A stretch of 64,000 bases of DNA, taken from DASSUW01 sp963759375. Lineage in GTDB: Bacteria > Actinomycetota > Thermoleophilia > Solirubrobacterales > Solirubrobacteraceae. This document shows, piece after piece, positions 8,541-17,832 of this stretch (positions within the stretch are counted from its first letter, which is position 1; every line of letters starts with the position of its first letter). A program made the position numbers and the translations under genes. The stretch covers positions 186,001-250,000 of the forward strand of contig CAVWYY010000004.1 of assembly GCA_963759375.1 (NCBI GenBank), in the 5' to 3' direction. The notes under the pieces are model-generated. The model was not told the DNA's origin and did no database searches. It was given only the letters and a program-made list of their open reading frames with translations.

Positions 8541-9470
8541 CTAGGGTGTCTTCGCCCAGCCGGCCCGGGGGTCGGGCAGCGGCGTGAGCCGCGCCTCGAT
8601 CTGCGCGCGGTGCGGCTCGAGCTGGGGCGGCAGGATGACCACCGAGCCGAGCTGCTCGAGCGGGACGTCGACGGTGAAGCCGGGGCCGTCGTCGGCGATC
8701 TCGAACAGCACGCCGCTGGGCTCGCGGAAGTAGATCGAGTGGAAGTAGTGGCGGTCGATGATCCCGCTGTTCGGAACGCCGGTGGACTGCAACAGCTCCT
8801 GCCAGCGCGGGTGCTCGTCGACCGTGGTGCCCCACGCCACGTGGTGCACGCTGCCGCCGCTCTGGCGGCCGCGCTCCTCGGGCGCCGGGTCGTAGGAGAT
8901 CGTGCTGCCGCGGCGGTCGCCGCGCAGCTCCCACGTGTTCTCGCCGGCGGGGACCGCGGACAGGACCTTCTCGAGCAGCGCGCCGCTGCGCTCGGGTGAC
9001 AGCGCGTAGGCGCGCACACCGTCGAAGCCCTGCAGCGCGTGCTCGGCGGGGATCTCGGGGTGCTCGGCGGCGAGCGGCTCGTCGACGTCCGGGCGCACCG
9101 CCAGGGCGTGGCCGAGGCCCTCGAAGTCGGCGAACCGCAGCTCGCCGTCGACGCGCTCGGTGGAGATGCCCTCGTCGCGCAGGCGGGCCTCCCAGAAGTC
9201 CAGCGCGGCGTCGGACCCGACGCGCGAGACGATCGTGTGGACCATGCCGGCACCGGCGCGGCCGGGGATGGCACCGGGGTATTCGAAGAACGTCAGCTCG
9301 GCGCCGGGGCGCCCCTGCTCGTCGGCGTAGAACAGGTGGTAGACGCTCGGGTCGTCCTGATTGACCGTCTTGGCGACCATCCGTAGGCCCATGACGCGCG
9401 TGTAGAAGTCCAGGTTGCGCGGGGCGTCGCCCGTTATCGCGGTGATGTGGTGGATGCCTTCGAGTCGCAT
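8541..9470 (-). CDS. Ring-cleaving dioxygenase of the VOC/glyoxalase family
   Basis: A 309-residue protein with two tandem vicinal-oxygen-chelate domains, about residues 4-150 and 165-300, the architecture of MhqO/LinE/PcpA-type hydroquinone ring-cleaving dioxygenases. Candidate metal ligands are H8 (GIHHIT), the His of VHHVAWG near 210, and the Glu of EPSGVLFEIADDGPGF near 260. VYHLFYADEQGRPGAELTFFEYP is a strongly family-like stretch. It would use Fe(II) and O2 to open a hydroquinone-type ring, often in quinone or aromatic detoxification. It lies 25 bases downstream of a PadR regulator gene on the same strand, with a palindrome overlapping its start codon, suggesting ligand-responsive control. 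Confidence 0.88.
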   Translation of the reverse strand: MRLEGIHHITAITGDAPRNLDFYTRVMGLRMVAKTVNQDDPSVYHLFYADEQGRPGAELTFFEYPGAIPGRAGAGMVHTIVSRVGSDAALDFWEARLRDEGISTERVDGELRFADFEGLGHALAVRPDVDEPLAAEHPEIPAEHALQGFDGVRAYALSPERSGALLEKVLSAVPAGENTWELRGDRRGSTISYDPAPEERGRQSGGSVHHVAWGTTVDEHPRWQELLQSTGVPNSGIIDRHYFHSIYFREPSGVLFEIADDGPGFTVDVPLEQLGSVVILPPQLEPHRAQIEARLTPLPDPRAGWAKTP

Positions 9471-9488
9471 AGTTGTACGCGCAACTAT
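9469..9488 (-). promoter_or_regulatory. Palindrome over the dioxygenase start codon
   Basis: ATAGTTG-TACGCG-CAACTAT, with perfect 7-base arms and a 6-base centre. It includes the first base(s) of the dioxygenase ATG and fills most of the 25-base gap after the PadR gene. It resembles a MarR/PadR-type operator; an RNA hairpin hiding the start codon is an alternative. The acting regulator is not shown by the sequence. Confidence 0.5.
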
Positions 9489-9495
9489 AGCAAAT

Positions 9496-10038
9496 CTACG
9501 GTTGCCGATCGAGCTCTTCCTGAACGGCGTCGAGCCACTCGCGCTGGGCGTCGAGCGAGCGGCGGGCGTAGTCGTCGATCAGCCGCAGGTACCGCGCGCG
9601 ATGGGGGATCTCGTGCGCGCGCCGCTCCATCTCCTCCAGGTCCTCGTAGGCGCGCTCGATGCCGGCACGCACTCCGGCGAGGCTGGCGGCGATCGTGGCA
9701 TCGTCGGAGAGGTCGGCGGCCAGCAGCTTGACGACGGACTCGTTCTGCACGCGCGGCATGGCCGCCGGCTCGGCGAGCCATGCAGTGAGCGCCTCATGGC
9801 CGGCGTCGGTGAGCTCGTAGTGGGTGCGCGGTCGGGTGCGGCCGGGCTCGGTACGCGCCTGGAGGAAACCGAGCGCTGCGAGCCGCTTGGGCTCGGCGTA
9901 GTAGTGGCTCTCGGAGGTCGTCCAGAAGATCGAGCCCTCGCGCATCATCCTGACGATGTCGTGCGGCCCGGCGCCGTCGCGCCCGACGAGCGCCAGGATC
10001 ACGAAGGAGAACGGCGTCAGTCTCCCGGCTCTTGACAT
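9496..10038 (-). CDS. PadR-family transcriptional regulator
   Basis: A 180-residue regulator. The N-terminal winged helix (about 8-85) carries TPFSFVILALVGRDGAGPHDIV and HYYAEPKRLAALGFLQ, followed by the wing RTRPRTHYELTDAGHEAL. The C-terminal half is the helical Vir_act_alpha_C-type dimerisation domain (LRLIDDYARRSLDAQREWLD). PadR proteins usually repress detoxification genes and are released by phenolic or drug-like ligands. It is transcribed away from a cupin gene, with operator-like repeats between them, and towards the VOC dioxygenase, so it probably controls both. Its start codon lies within the TTGACA of the facing promoter, which would make binding autoregulatory. Confidence 0.9.
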   Translation of the reverse strand: MSRAGRLTPFSFVILALVGRDGAGPHDIVRMMREGSIFWTTSESHYYAEPKRLAALGFLQARTEPGRTRPRTHYELTDAGHEALTAWLAEPAAMPRVQNESVVKLLAADLSDDATIAASLAGVRAGIERAYEDLEEMERRAHEIPHRARYLRLIDDYARRSLDAQREWLDAVQEELDRQP

Positions 10039-10080
10039 AGCTCCATCCTGGAGGTTACGATAACTCCAAGTTGGAGGTTA
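10032..10080 (+). promoter_or_regulatory. Cupin promoter with overlapping PadR-type operators
   Basis: A rightward promoter TTGACA (10032-10037), 18 bases, TACGAT (10056-10061) is visible. Overlaid on it are several inverted repeats built from the same half-site: CTCCA-TCC-TGGAG (10041-10053), GGAGGTTA-CGA-TAACTCC (10050-10067) and TAACTCCAAGTTGGAGGTTA (10061-10080). A repressor bound here would block the -10 region and transcription start. The divergent PadR regulator is the obvious candidate. Based on sequence symmetry and position. Confidence 0.6.
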
Positions 10081-10097
10081 TCAGGAAGGAGCTCCTC

Positions 10098-10547
10098 ATG
10101 CAGCCGCTCTGGTTCATCGACAACCTGGTCCACGTCCACGTCGACGGAGAGAGCAGCGGCGGGGCGCTCGCGCTGCTCGACGAGCGCGGGCGGCGAGGCG
10201 ACATGCCTCCGCTGCACGTCCACCGCCGCGACGACGAGACCTTCTACGTGCTCGAGGGCGAGCTCACGCTGTTCGTCGCGGGCGAGCAGATCGCCCTCGG
10301 CCCCGGCCAGTCGGCGCTCGCCCCGCGCGACGTGCCGCATGCCTACCGCGTCGAGTCAGAGGAGGCCCACTGGCTGGTGATCACCGCGCCCGCCGGCTTC
10401 GACGCCTTCGTGCGCGAGGTCGCCGACCCGGCCCCGGCCGACGAGCTGCCGCCGGCCGGGCGCCCGGTCGACCCGGCCTTCCTCAGCCGGGCCGCCGCCA
10501 AGGCCGGCATCGAGATCCTCGGCGCACCGGGAGCACTGCCGGCCTGA
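10098..10547 (+). CDS. Cupin-domain protein
   Basis: A 149-residue single-domain beta-barrel protein. The first cupin motif is PPLHVHRRDDETFYVLEGELTLF, with two His and the Glu for metal binding, and the second is LAPRDVPHAYRV with the final His. A C-terminal helical tail (about 105-149) follows. Cupins of this type are small metal-dependent dioxygenases, isomerases or binding proteins; the substrate cannot be read. The ATG at 10098 is chosen over an in-frame TTG at 10071 because a clear GAAGGAG sits 8 bases upstream and the TTG lies in operator sequence. The facing PadR gene and the operator between them indicate PadR control. Confidence 0.88.
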   Translation: MQPLWFIDNLVHVHVDGESSGGALALLDERGRRGDMPPLHVHRRDDETFYVLEGELTLFVAGEQIALGPGQSALAPRDVPHAYRVESEEAHWLVITAPAGFDAFVREVADPAPADELPPAGRPVDPAFLSRAAAKAGIEILGAPGALPA

Positions 10548-10654
10548 TCGCGTCCTGGCAGGCACCTGCGGTCTAGGCTTCGCGCCGTGAACGCAGCGAC
10601 CCCCGGCGCAGCGGACATGACGCTGCTCGTGCCGCCGCGTCGGGGCGGCCGACG

Positions 10655-11602
10655 TTGAGCGCTGGTCTCGCGGCGCTTCTCGACGACGTGGCGGTACTCG
10701 CCCGCGCGGCCGCGACCTCGGTCGACGACGTCGCCGCCGGGGCGAGCCGGGCGAGCGTGAAGGCCGCGGGTGTGATCGTCGACGACGCTGCGGTCACCCC
10801 GCGTTACGTGCAGGGGTTCCGGCCCGAGCGCGAGCTGCCGATGATCAAGCGGATCGCCGTCGGCTCGCTGCGGAACAAGATCCTGCTGATCCTGCCCGCC
10901 GCACTGCTTCTGAGCGAGCTGCTGCCGTGGCTGCTCACGCCGATCCTGATGGTCGGCGGCACGTACCTCTGCTACGAGGGCGCGGAGAAGCTGTGGGAGA
11001 CGATCAGCCCGCATCCCGCGCACGCGGAGACCCCGGTCAGCGAACAGGGACCAGAGCACGAAGACAAGCTCGTCGCCCAGGCGATCCGCACCGACTTCAT
11101 CCTCTCGGCGGAGATCATGGTGATCGCGCTCAACGAGGTCGCGGACGAGCCGCTGCTCTCTCGTGCTCTGATCCTCGTAGCCGTCGCGCTCGCGATCACC
11201 GCCGGCGTCTACGGTGCCGTCGCGCTGATCGTGAAGATGGACGACGTCGGGCTCGGGCTCGCGCAGCGACGAGGAGGGCCCGCCGCGTCGTTCGGACGCG
11301 GCCTCGTACGGGCGATGCCGGTCGTCATGTCGGTGCTCTCGACGCTCGGTATCGCCGCGATGCTCTGGGTGGGCGGGCACATCCTCCTGTCCGGCCTCGA
11401 CGAGCTCGGGATTTCGGCGCCCTACGACGCCGTCCATCATCTCGAAGAGGACGTCGACCACGAGCTCGGCGCCGTCGGCGGCGTCGGCGCGTGGCTGACC
11501 AACACCGCCGCCTCGGCGATCCTGGGCCTCGTCGTCGGCGCGATCGTTGTGGCAGTCATGCACCGGCGGCGCTCTGACGGTCAACCGAGAGAGCACACAT
11601 GA
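10655..11602 (+). CDS. DUF808 inner-membrane protein (YedI-like)
   Basis: A 315-residue integral membrane protein of the DUF808/YedI family, function unknown. The N-terminal soluble part (SAGLAALLDDVAVLARAAATSVDDVAAGASRASVKAAGVIVDDAAVTP) is the family signature, followed by VQGFRPERELPMIKRIAVGSLRNK. Then come about six membrane segments, including LLILPAALLLSELLPWLLTPILMVGG, a loop GAEKLWE, and ALNEVADEPLL. A TTG start is used because no ATG or GTG matches the conserved N terminus as well. It stands alone between the cupin gene and a strong terminator hairpin. Confidence 0.88.
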   Translation: MSAGLAALLDDVAVLARAAATSVDDVAAGASRASVKAAGVIVDDAAVTPRYVQGFRPERELPMIKRIAVGSLRNKILLILPAALLLSELLPWLLTPILMVGGTYLCYEGAEKLWETISPHPAHAETPVSEQGPEHEDKLVAQAIRTDFILSAEIMVIALNEVADEPLLSRALILVAVALAITAGVYGAVALIVKMDDVGLGLAQRRGGPAASFGRGLVRAMPVVMSVLSTLGIAAMLWVGGHILLSGLDELGISAPYDAVHHLEEDVDHELGAVGGVGAWLTNTAASAILGLVVGAIVVAVMHRRRSDGQPREHT

Positions 11603-11631
11603 CTCGCTAGCCGCTCCGCGATGTCTCTTCC

Positions 11632-11662
11632 GGCCGGGAACGCGTGTTGACGCGCCCCGGCC
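11632..11662. terminator. Bidirectional terminator hairpin
   Basis: GGCCGGG-AA-CGCGT, loop GTTG, ACGCG-C-CCCGGCC. The stem has 12 base pairs with one small bulge. It lies between the convergent DUF808 and DEAD-box helicase genes and so can end transcription from both sides. Confidence 0.65.
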
Positions 11663-11674
11663 TACTACCGCCGG

Positions 11675-12787
<1,113 letters not shown>

Positions 12788-12917
12788 TGGAACTTCCTGC
12801 GGCATGGGCCGCGAACGATTCGGGAGGCGACTGCTGACCCGAACCGCCACTGGCGGGACCCAAGCAAGCGAACTGCCTCGCGGCCGGCAGGATGCCGACC
12901 ACCGCAGAGCAGTGTAG

Positions 12918-14126
12918 CTACGGCCTGGACGAGCGGACCTGGTAGACGGACGTGAAGCCGCTCGTGAAGTTGTTGCGGGCGGCGCGCAGGTAGAGCCGCC
13001 ACACGCGCAGGCGCTCCGGTCCGACCAGCCGCTCGCCCTCCTCGAGGTGCTCGTCGAGCCGGCGCGCCCAGTGGCGCAGCGTCTCGGCGTAGTCCTCGCG
13101 GAAGCCCTCGACGTGCTGCGTCTCCAGGCCGGCGCGCTCGACGGCCGTCTGGATCCGCGACAGGTGCAGCGGCGCGGCGTCGGGGAACACGTAGCGCTCG
13201 GAGAACGGGCCGGCCTCGGATTCGCCGACCCGCAGGCGGGCGATGCCGTGGTTGAGCAGCTGCCCGCCCGGCCGTAGCAGTCGGTGCAGCGTGCGCATGT
13301 ACTCGTCGATCTGCACCGACCCCACGTGCTCGACCATGCCGATGCTGGCGATCTTGTCGTACGGCTCGCCGGTCAGCTCGCGGTAGTCCGTGACGCGGAT
13401 GTCCACCAGGTCGCCGACCCCGGCCTCGGCCGCGCGCTTGCGTCCCAGCGCGGCCTGCGGCTCCGACAACGTGATGCCGGTCACCGACACGCCGTAGTGC
13501 TTGGCGGCGTGGATCGCCAGCGAGCCCCAGCCGCACCCGACGTCGAGCATCCGCTCGCCCTGCTCGAGCGCGAGCTTGGTGCACACGAGGTCGAGCTTGG
13601 CGCTCTGGGCGGCCTCGAGGCTCGAGCCGTCGCGCGAGAAGAACGCGCAGCTGTACGTCATCGACTTGTCGAGCCAGAGCGCGAAGAAGTCGTTCGAGAC
13701 GTCGTAGTGGTGGGTGACCGACCGCTTGTCGCGCTCGACGCTGTGGCGCCGCCCGCGCGGGCGCAGCTCGGACGCCGGTACCGGCGGCGGGAGCATCGGG
13801 CCCATCGCCCGTGTCGCCGCCAGCGCGAGCCGCAGCTGGGCCGCGCGATCGATCGGCGGCGGCTTGTAGTTGAGGATCGCCGCCATCGCCTCGTCGATGT
13901 CGTCGACCTCGATCGCGCCGCTCACGTAGGCGCGCCCGAGCCCGAGCTGGCCGGGCCGGCGCAGCGCATGGGCCAGCGCGGCGGGGGAGCGGACGTGCAG
14001 CGCGGGCCCGCCACCGTTGGTGGGCGGCAGCTCGGTGCCGTCCCAGAACGTGATCGCGAACGGGCGATCGGGCAGGGCGTTGGCAAGCTCCCGCCGAAGC
14101 GGCTCGGTCGTACGCAGCGCGGCCAC
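12918..14126 (-). CDS. Cyclopropane-fatty-acyl-phospholipid synthase
   Basis: A 402-residue SAM-dependent enzyme that adds a methylene bridge across cis double bonds of membrane phospholipid acyl chains. The N-terminal domain (about 1-110) includes LGRAYVSGAIEVDDIDEA. The catalytic part begins with HYDVSNDFFALWLDKSMTYSCAFF, then the SAM site LDVGCGWGSLAIHAA, and MVEHVG. The C-terminal LRHWARRLDEH and SVYQV are standard. The GTG start lies one base after the stop of the desaturase gene on the same strand, so the desaturase product, an unsaturated acyl chain, can be the substrate of this enzyme. Family length is 380-430 residues. Confidence 0.95.
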   Translation of the reverse strand: MAALRTTEPLRRELANALPDRPFAITFWDGTELPPTNGGGPALHVRSPAALAHALRRPGQLGLGRAYVSGAIEVDDIDEAMAAILNYKPPPIDRAAQLRLALAATRAMGPMLPPPVPASELRPRGRRHSVERDKRSVTHHYDVSNDFFALWLDKSMTYSCAFFSRDGSSLEAAQSAKLDLVCTKLALEQGERMLDVGCGWGSLAIHAAKHYGVSVTGITLSEPQAALGRKRAAEAGVGDLVDIRVTDYRELTGEPYDKIASIGMVEHVGSVQIDEYMRTLHRLLRPGGQLLNHGIARLRVGESEAGPFSERYVFPDAAPLHLSRIQTAVERAGLETQHVEGFREDYAETLRHWARRLDEHLEEGERLVGPERLRVWRLYLRAARNNFTSGFTSVYQVRSSRP

Positions 14127-14127
14127 G

Positions 14128-15054
14128 CTACGTCTGGACGGCCTTGCGGGCCTGGCGGTCAGGGCTGATGCGGACGACGTCCCACACGAGCCCCATCTTC
14201 TCAAGTCCGCGGATCACATACCGCGACGGGTCGAACTGCCATCGCCGCATGCCGTGCTCGTACGACGTCGGGAACGCGTGGTGGTTGTTGTGCCACGCCT
14301 CCCCGAACGTGAAGAACGACAGCCACGCGAGATTGCGCGACTCGTCCCCGGTGTCGAAGGCCTGGTTGCCGAAGAAGTGACACAGCGAGTTGATGCTGTA
14401 CGTGACGTGGTGCACGACGAGCATGCGCACCGCGCCGCCCCACAGCAGGCCGGTGAGCGCAGCGTCGAGCGAGCCGCCGATGAGGCCGCCGAGAGCGAAC
14501 GGGAACAGGAGCCCGAGCACGACCCACAGCACGAATCGCCTGTCGATCCAGCGGATCAGCGGGTCCTTCATCAGGTCCGGCGCGTACCGCTCCTTGTTGC
14601 CGCGGTGCGTATGGATGAACAGCCAGCCCACGTGCGCGTGGAACAGCCCGCGCAGCGCGCCCTTGAGGCCGACCCCGTGGTCGACGTGCGGGCTGTGCGG
14701 GTCGCCCTCCACATCGGCGAACGCGTGGTGCTTGCGGTGGTCGGCCACCCACGCGATCACCGGGCCCTCGATCGCGGCCGAGCCCAGGATCGCCAGCGTG
14801 CCGCGGACCCACGGCTTGGCCTTGAACGCGCGATGCGTGAGATGCCGGTGAAAGCCGATCGTCACGCCGAAGCCGGTCAGCATGTAGCAGATCAGGAACA
14901 CCGCGATATCGCTCCAGTGGAGCAGGTCGTTCCACAGCTGCCAGCCCACCAGGCCGAGCGCGATGAACGGGATCACGGTGATCGTCCCGGTGAGGAAACG
15001 GTCGAGCCGTTCGTTCTCCACCGGCTGGACGTCGTCGATCGTCGGAGCCACCAT
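14128..15054 (-). CDS. Acyl-CoA / fatty-acid desaturase (delta-9 type)
   Basis: A membrane di-iron desaturase of about 308 residues that introduces a cis double bond into acyl chains. The three histidine boxes are complete: HRHLTH near 70, HRKHH near 105 and HNNHH near 260. Four membrane helices are visible (for example FLTGTITVIPFIALGLVGWQLW and FVLWVVLGLLFPFALGGLIG). I chose the ATG at 15054; an in-frame TTG at 15066 would add four residues. It is immediately followed by cyclopropane synthase, making a two-gene lipid modification operon. A cold-shock protein gene is divergent from it, so low temperature is a reasonable inducing condition, though this is inference. Confidence 0.95.
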   Translation of the reverse strand: MVAPTIDDVQPVENERLDRFLTGTITVIPFIALGLVGWQLWNDLLHWSDIAVFLICYMLTGFGVTIGFHRHLTHRAFKAKPWVRGTLAILGSAAIEGPVIAWVADHRKHHAFADVEGDPHSPHVDHGVGLKGALRGLFHAHVGWLFIHTHRGNKERYAPDLMKDPLIRWIDRRFVLWVVLGLLFPFALGGLIGGSLDAALTGLLWGGAVRMLVVHHVTYSINSLCHFFGNQAFDTGDESRNLAWLSFFTFGEAWHNNHHAFPTSYEHGMRRWQFDPSRYVIRGLEKMGLVWDVVRISPDRQARKAVQT

Positions 15055-15087
15055 TAGGAGACCCAAACCCTACCCGGTTCCGCTGAC

Positions 15088-15203
15088 TGCTACCTTTTCG
15101 CCGTTCGATCGGGTCCTCGGGCCCGGATAAGCAGTGCACGACCGCAGTTGGTTGCTCAGCATCCTCGGCGTTCGCAGCACCCGACGCCGTGGAGGTAAAA
15201 CGC
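15088..15203 (+). promoter_or_regulatory. Cold-shock gene promoter and long 5' leader
   Basis: An extended -10 element, TGC-TACCTT (15088-15096), has no good -35 sequence. From the expected start near 15103 the leader would be about 100 bases before the ATG, ending in a strong GGAGG at 15191. A GC-rich hairpin (CGGGTCC-TC-GGGCCCG) lies about 15112-15127. Long structured leaders are typical of cold-shock mRNAs, but temperature response here is inferred. Confidence 0.5.
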
Positions 15204-15407
15204 ATGGCGACCGGCACCGTGAAGTGGTTCAGCGACGACAAGGGCTTCGGGTTCATCACGCCCGACGAGCCCGGCAAGGACCTCTTCGTCCATTTCTCTG
15301 GCATCGCGGGCGATGGCTTCCGCACCCTCGCTGAGGGCGCGCGTGTGTCCTATGACGCCGAGCAGGGTCCCAAGGGCCCGGCTGCCGTCAACGTCACGAC
15401 GATCTAG
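15204..15407 (+). CDS. Cold-shock protein (CspA family)
   Basis: A 67-residue OB-fold nucleic-acid-binding protein acting as an RNA chaperone. It starts MATGTVKWFSDDKGFGFI, containing the RNP1-like KGFGFI motif, and continues with DLFVHFSGI, the RNP2-like segment. A consensus GGAGG lies 8 bases before the ATG at 15204. Length and motifs are those of a canonical Csp. It is divergent from the desaturase/cyclopropane synthase operon and followed five bases later by an uncharacterised gene. Confidence 0.97.
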   Translation: MATGTVKWFSDDKGFGFITPDEPGKDLFVHFSGIAGDGFRTLAEGARVSYDAEQGPKGPAAVNVTTI

Positions 15408-15412
15408 ATCTG

Positions 15413-16162
15413 ATGGCTCGCGGTCCGCTCGCCGGTGACGGTGGGGCGGGCCGCGTCCTCATCCCCCGGCGCTTCAACGGCCCACCGGCCAGCGCGAACG
15501 GGGGCTATGCCTGTGGGCTCGTGTCCCGCCACATCGGCCACGGGCCGGCCGAGGTCTCACTCCGGTCCCCGCCACCGCTCGACACCGCGCTCGAGCTCAA
15601 GCGCGGCGACGGGGGCGAGGTGTTCCTGTTCCATCGCGACGTGCTCGTCGCGGAGGGCCGTGCTGCCGACCCCGTCGACGTCGAGCCGCCCGTGCGCCCG
15701 TCCGTCGCCGCCGCCCGCGAGGCGCTGCGGCGCCATCCGTGGCTGCACGGCCGTCACCCGTTCAGCGAGTGCTACGTGTGCGGCGCCGGCCGGCACGACG
15801 GCCTCGGCCTGCACTTCGGCGCCCTGCGCGGCCACGAGGGCATGACCGCCGCGCTGCTGGTGGCCGACGAGACGGTGCCGCACGACGCCGCCGGCCTGGT
15901 CCCGGAGATCGCCTGGGGCGCGCTCGACTGCCCGAGCTACGTGCCGGCGCTGTGGGACGCCGACATACCGAGCCTGCTCGCCCGCATGCACGCCGAGCTG
16001 CTGGAGCCGATCCCCATCGGCGAGCCGATCGTGGCCACCGGCTGGCTGCTCGAGGCCGAGGGCCGCAAGCACCACACCGCCAGCGCGCTGCTGGCCGCCG
16101 ACGGGCGCCTGCTCGCCCGCGCGCAGCACCTGTGGGTCAGGCCCCGCGCGGCTTCGGCTTGA
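15413..16162 (+). CDS. Uncharacterised protein, possible hotdog-fold thioesterase
   Basis: A 249-residue soluble protein. The N-terminal half includes IPRRFNGPPASANGGYACGLV, reminiscent of the opening of TesB/hotdog acyl-CoA thioesterase-like proteins, then PWLHGRHPFSECYVCGAGRHDGLGLHFG, with a Cys-x2-Cys and several His. The C-terminal stretch EPIPIGEPIVATGWLLEAEGRKHHTASALLAADGRLLARAQHLWV is strongly hotdog-like (a strand pair ending in alternating hydrophobics). No catalytic residue can be named. It begins five bases after the cold-shock gene, so it may be co-transcribed, and its last 26 bases overlap the convergent C5-epimerase-like gene. Confidence 0.72.
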   Translation: MARGPLAGDGGAGRVLIPRRFNGPPASANGGYACGLVSRHIGHGPAEVSLRSPPPLDTALELKRGDGGEVFLFHRDVLVAEGRAADPVDVEPPVRPSVAAAREALRRHPWLHGRHPFSECYVCGAGRHDGLGLHFGALRGHEGMTAALLVADETVPHDAAGLVPEIAWGALDCPSYVPALWDADIPSLLARMHAELLEPIPIGEPIVATGWLLEAEGRKHHTASALLAADGRLLARAQHLWVRPRAASA

Positions 16163-17726
16163 ACGTCGCCCGCAGCTGCGGCTTGGGCTTGCAGCGCTTG
16201 TGCCGCGGCTTGCACGGCTTCTTCTTCGGCTTGGGCTTCGGGAGCACCACGTGCACCTTCCGACTCGCGACGCCGAGCGGGCCGCTCGGGCCCTGCGCCG
16301 AGACCCGCACGCGGAAGCGCCCGCGCCTGGGCGGCGTCCAGGACACGGTGTGCGAGCCGTGCGCGAGCTGGAGGCCCCCGAAGAGCGTCACATTCTGGTC
16401 GCCGGTCACGCGCACCGTGACCGCTGAGACCTTCGAGATCGAGAAGCGGACCGTCGTGGCGTGGCGGGCCCGCAGCTTGCGCAGTGGGCCGATGCCGATC
16501 CGGGTCGGCTCGCGCTCGTAGCGGGCGAAGCGCTTCTGCGCGGAGCAGTACAGCGAGCGCTTCGTCTGCGTGCACATGTCGCCGAGGAACTCCTCGATCA
16601 GCTGGTGGTAGCCGAGCGTCGACTCGCGGCCGGACAGCGAGTACAGCGACCAGGCGCCGGTGTCCGACGCCGTGACGATCCTGCGCGCCGTGCGCTCGCC
16701 GCGCCGGAACAGTGCTTCGGCCACCTTGTCCTGCGGGTACAGCGCCGCGAGCTCGCCGATGCCGCTTACCGCCTGCAGCTCGCCGTTGAACACGCGCAGC
16801 GACGGTGCGAACGAGTACATGAGGAAGTGGTCGCCGCCGTCGATGCCGACCGGCGGCGGCGTCCGGAACGCGCCGAGCGCCCGGTGGGCCGCCTTGCGCC
16901 AGCGCGGGACGTTCAGCGCCCGGGCGGCGCGGGCCAGCGCCGACACGGCGGTCGCCTGGGTCATGCCGCTGATCCACGGCGGCGTGCCGCCGCCCCAGCT
17001 GAAGTAGTACTCCCAGGCGATGAAGTCGCCGCGCTCGGCGCCGAGCGCGAGCAGCCCGTCGATCGTCCGCCGCAGGCGGGCCGCCGGGCACGTGGCCTTG
17101 CGCCCGACGCCGTACCGGCGGCGCAGGCACTCGCCGGCCAGCCAGTTCGCCTTCCCCCAACTGGCCAGCGCCTGGAGCTGCAGCCCGCGGCCGGGGTAGT
17201 ACTGGAACACCGCCGGGTCGTCGCCGAACGTCGTGCGCGCGGACGCGGCGGGGAACGCGGCGTGCTTCCAGAACTGCGTGTTGCGCCGCAACACGAGGAA
17301 CATCGGACGCAGCCGCGCGTGGTCGAGCAGGTGCACGGCGGCGAGGTGGTCGACCGTGCCGAGCACGGTGCGCATCTCGTTCCCGCGCGCGCCGGTGAGC
17401 TTGCGGGCGGCGCGCCGCGCGGCGGCATAGTCGCGCGTGAGGCGGCCATGGGCGGCGGGGGAGATACGGCCGGTGAGCAGCGCCAGGCGGAGCGCGCCGG
17501 CCACGGTGGTCGACTTGCGCGCCTTGCGGATCGCGATGTGCAGGAGGCGCACGCGCTCGGCCTCGGCGGCGGCCGCCGCGCGCCAGGTGGCGGCCTTCAG
17601 CGGGCCCTGGTTCTCCTGCAGGCGGACCTCCGGCGACGGCGCCGGGCGGGGCGGCGGATCGGCCACGGCGCCGCATCCGCCCAGCCCGAGAGCGAGCAGC
17701 AGGTATGCCGTCCGTAGCCGGGCCAT
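16137..17726 (-). CDS. D-glucuronyl C5-epimerase-like lipoprotein
   Basis: A 529-residue exported protein. The N terminus is a lipoprotein signal with lipobox LGGC, lipidated at about C18. The central part (about 190-385) matches the C-terminal alpha/alpha-barrel of glucuronyl C5-epimerases: YYFSWGGGTPPWISGMTQATAVSALARAA, then FLMYSFAPSLRVFNGELQAVSGIGEL and LGYHQLIEEFLGDM. These enzymes convert glucuronate to iduronate within polysaccharides. A beta-sandwich-like domain (about 395-490) follows, and the protein ends in a very basic Lys/Pro tail (about 500-529), perhaps for binding an anionic polymer or the wall. Bacterial members are uncommon and their substrates are mostly unknown. It converges on the putative thioesterase gene with a 26-base overlap. 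Confidence 0.8.
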   Translation of the reverse strand: MARLRTAYLLLALGLGGCGAVADPPPRPAPSPEVRLQENQGPLKAATWRAAAAAEAERVRLLHIAIRKARKSTTVAGALRLALLTGRISPAAHGRLTRDYAAARRAARKLTGARGNEMRTVLGTVDHLAAVHLLDHARLRPMFLVLRRNTQFWKHAAFPAASARTTFGDDPAVFQYYPGRGLQLQALASWGKANWLAGECLRRRYGVGRKATCPAARLRRTIDGLLALGAERGDFIAWEYYFSWGGGTPPWISGMTQATAVSALARAARALNVPRWRKAAHRALGAFRTPPPVGIDGGDHFLMYSFAPSLRVFNGELQAVSGIGELAALYPQDKVAEALFRRGERTARRIVTASDTGAWSLYSLSGRESTLGYHQLIEEFLGDMCTQTKRSLYCSAQKRFARYEREPTRIGIGPLRKLRARHATTVRFSISKVSAVTVRVTGDQNVTLFGGLQLAHGSHTVSWTPPRRGRFRVRVSAQGPSGPLGVASRKVHVVLPKPKPKKKPCKPRHKRCKPKPQLRATFKPKPRGA

Positions 17727-17832
17727 GCCACAGCATCGTCCATGCGGTCAGCGGACTTGACCGGGATGTCTGGAAGCCGACCCGATCGGCGTCGCGATCC
17801 TGTTCGATCAGCCAGGTCACGCCGCGGGGGGC

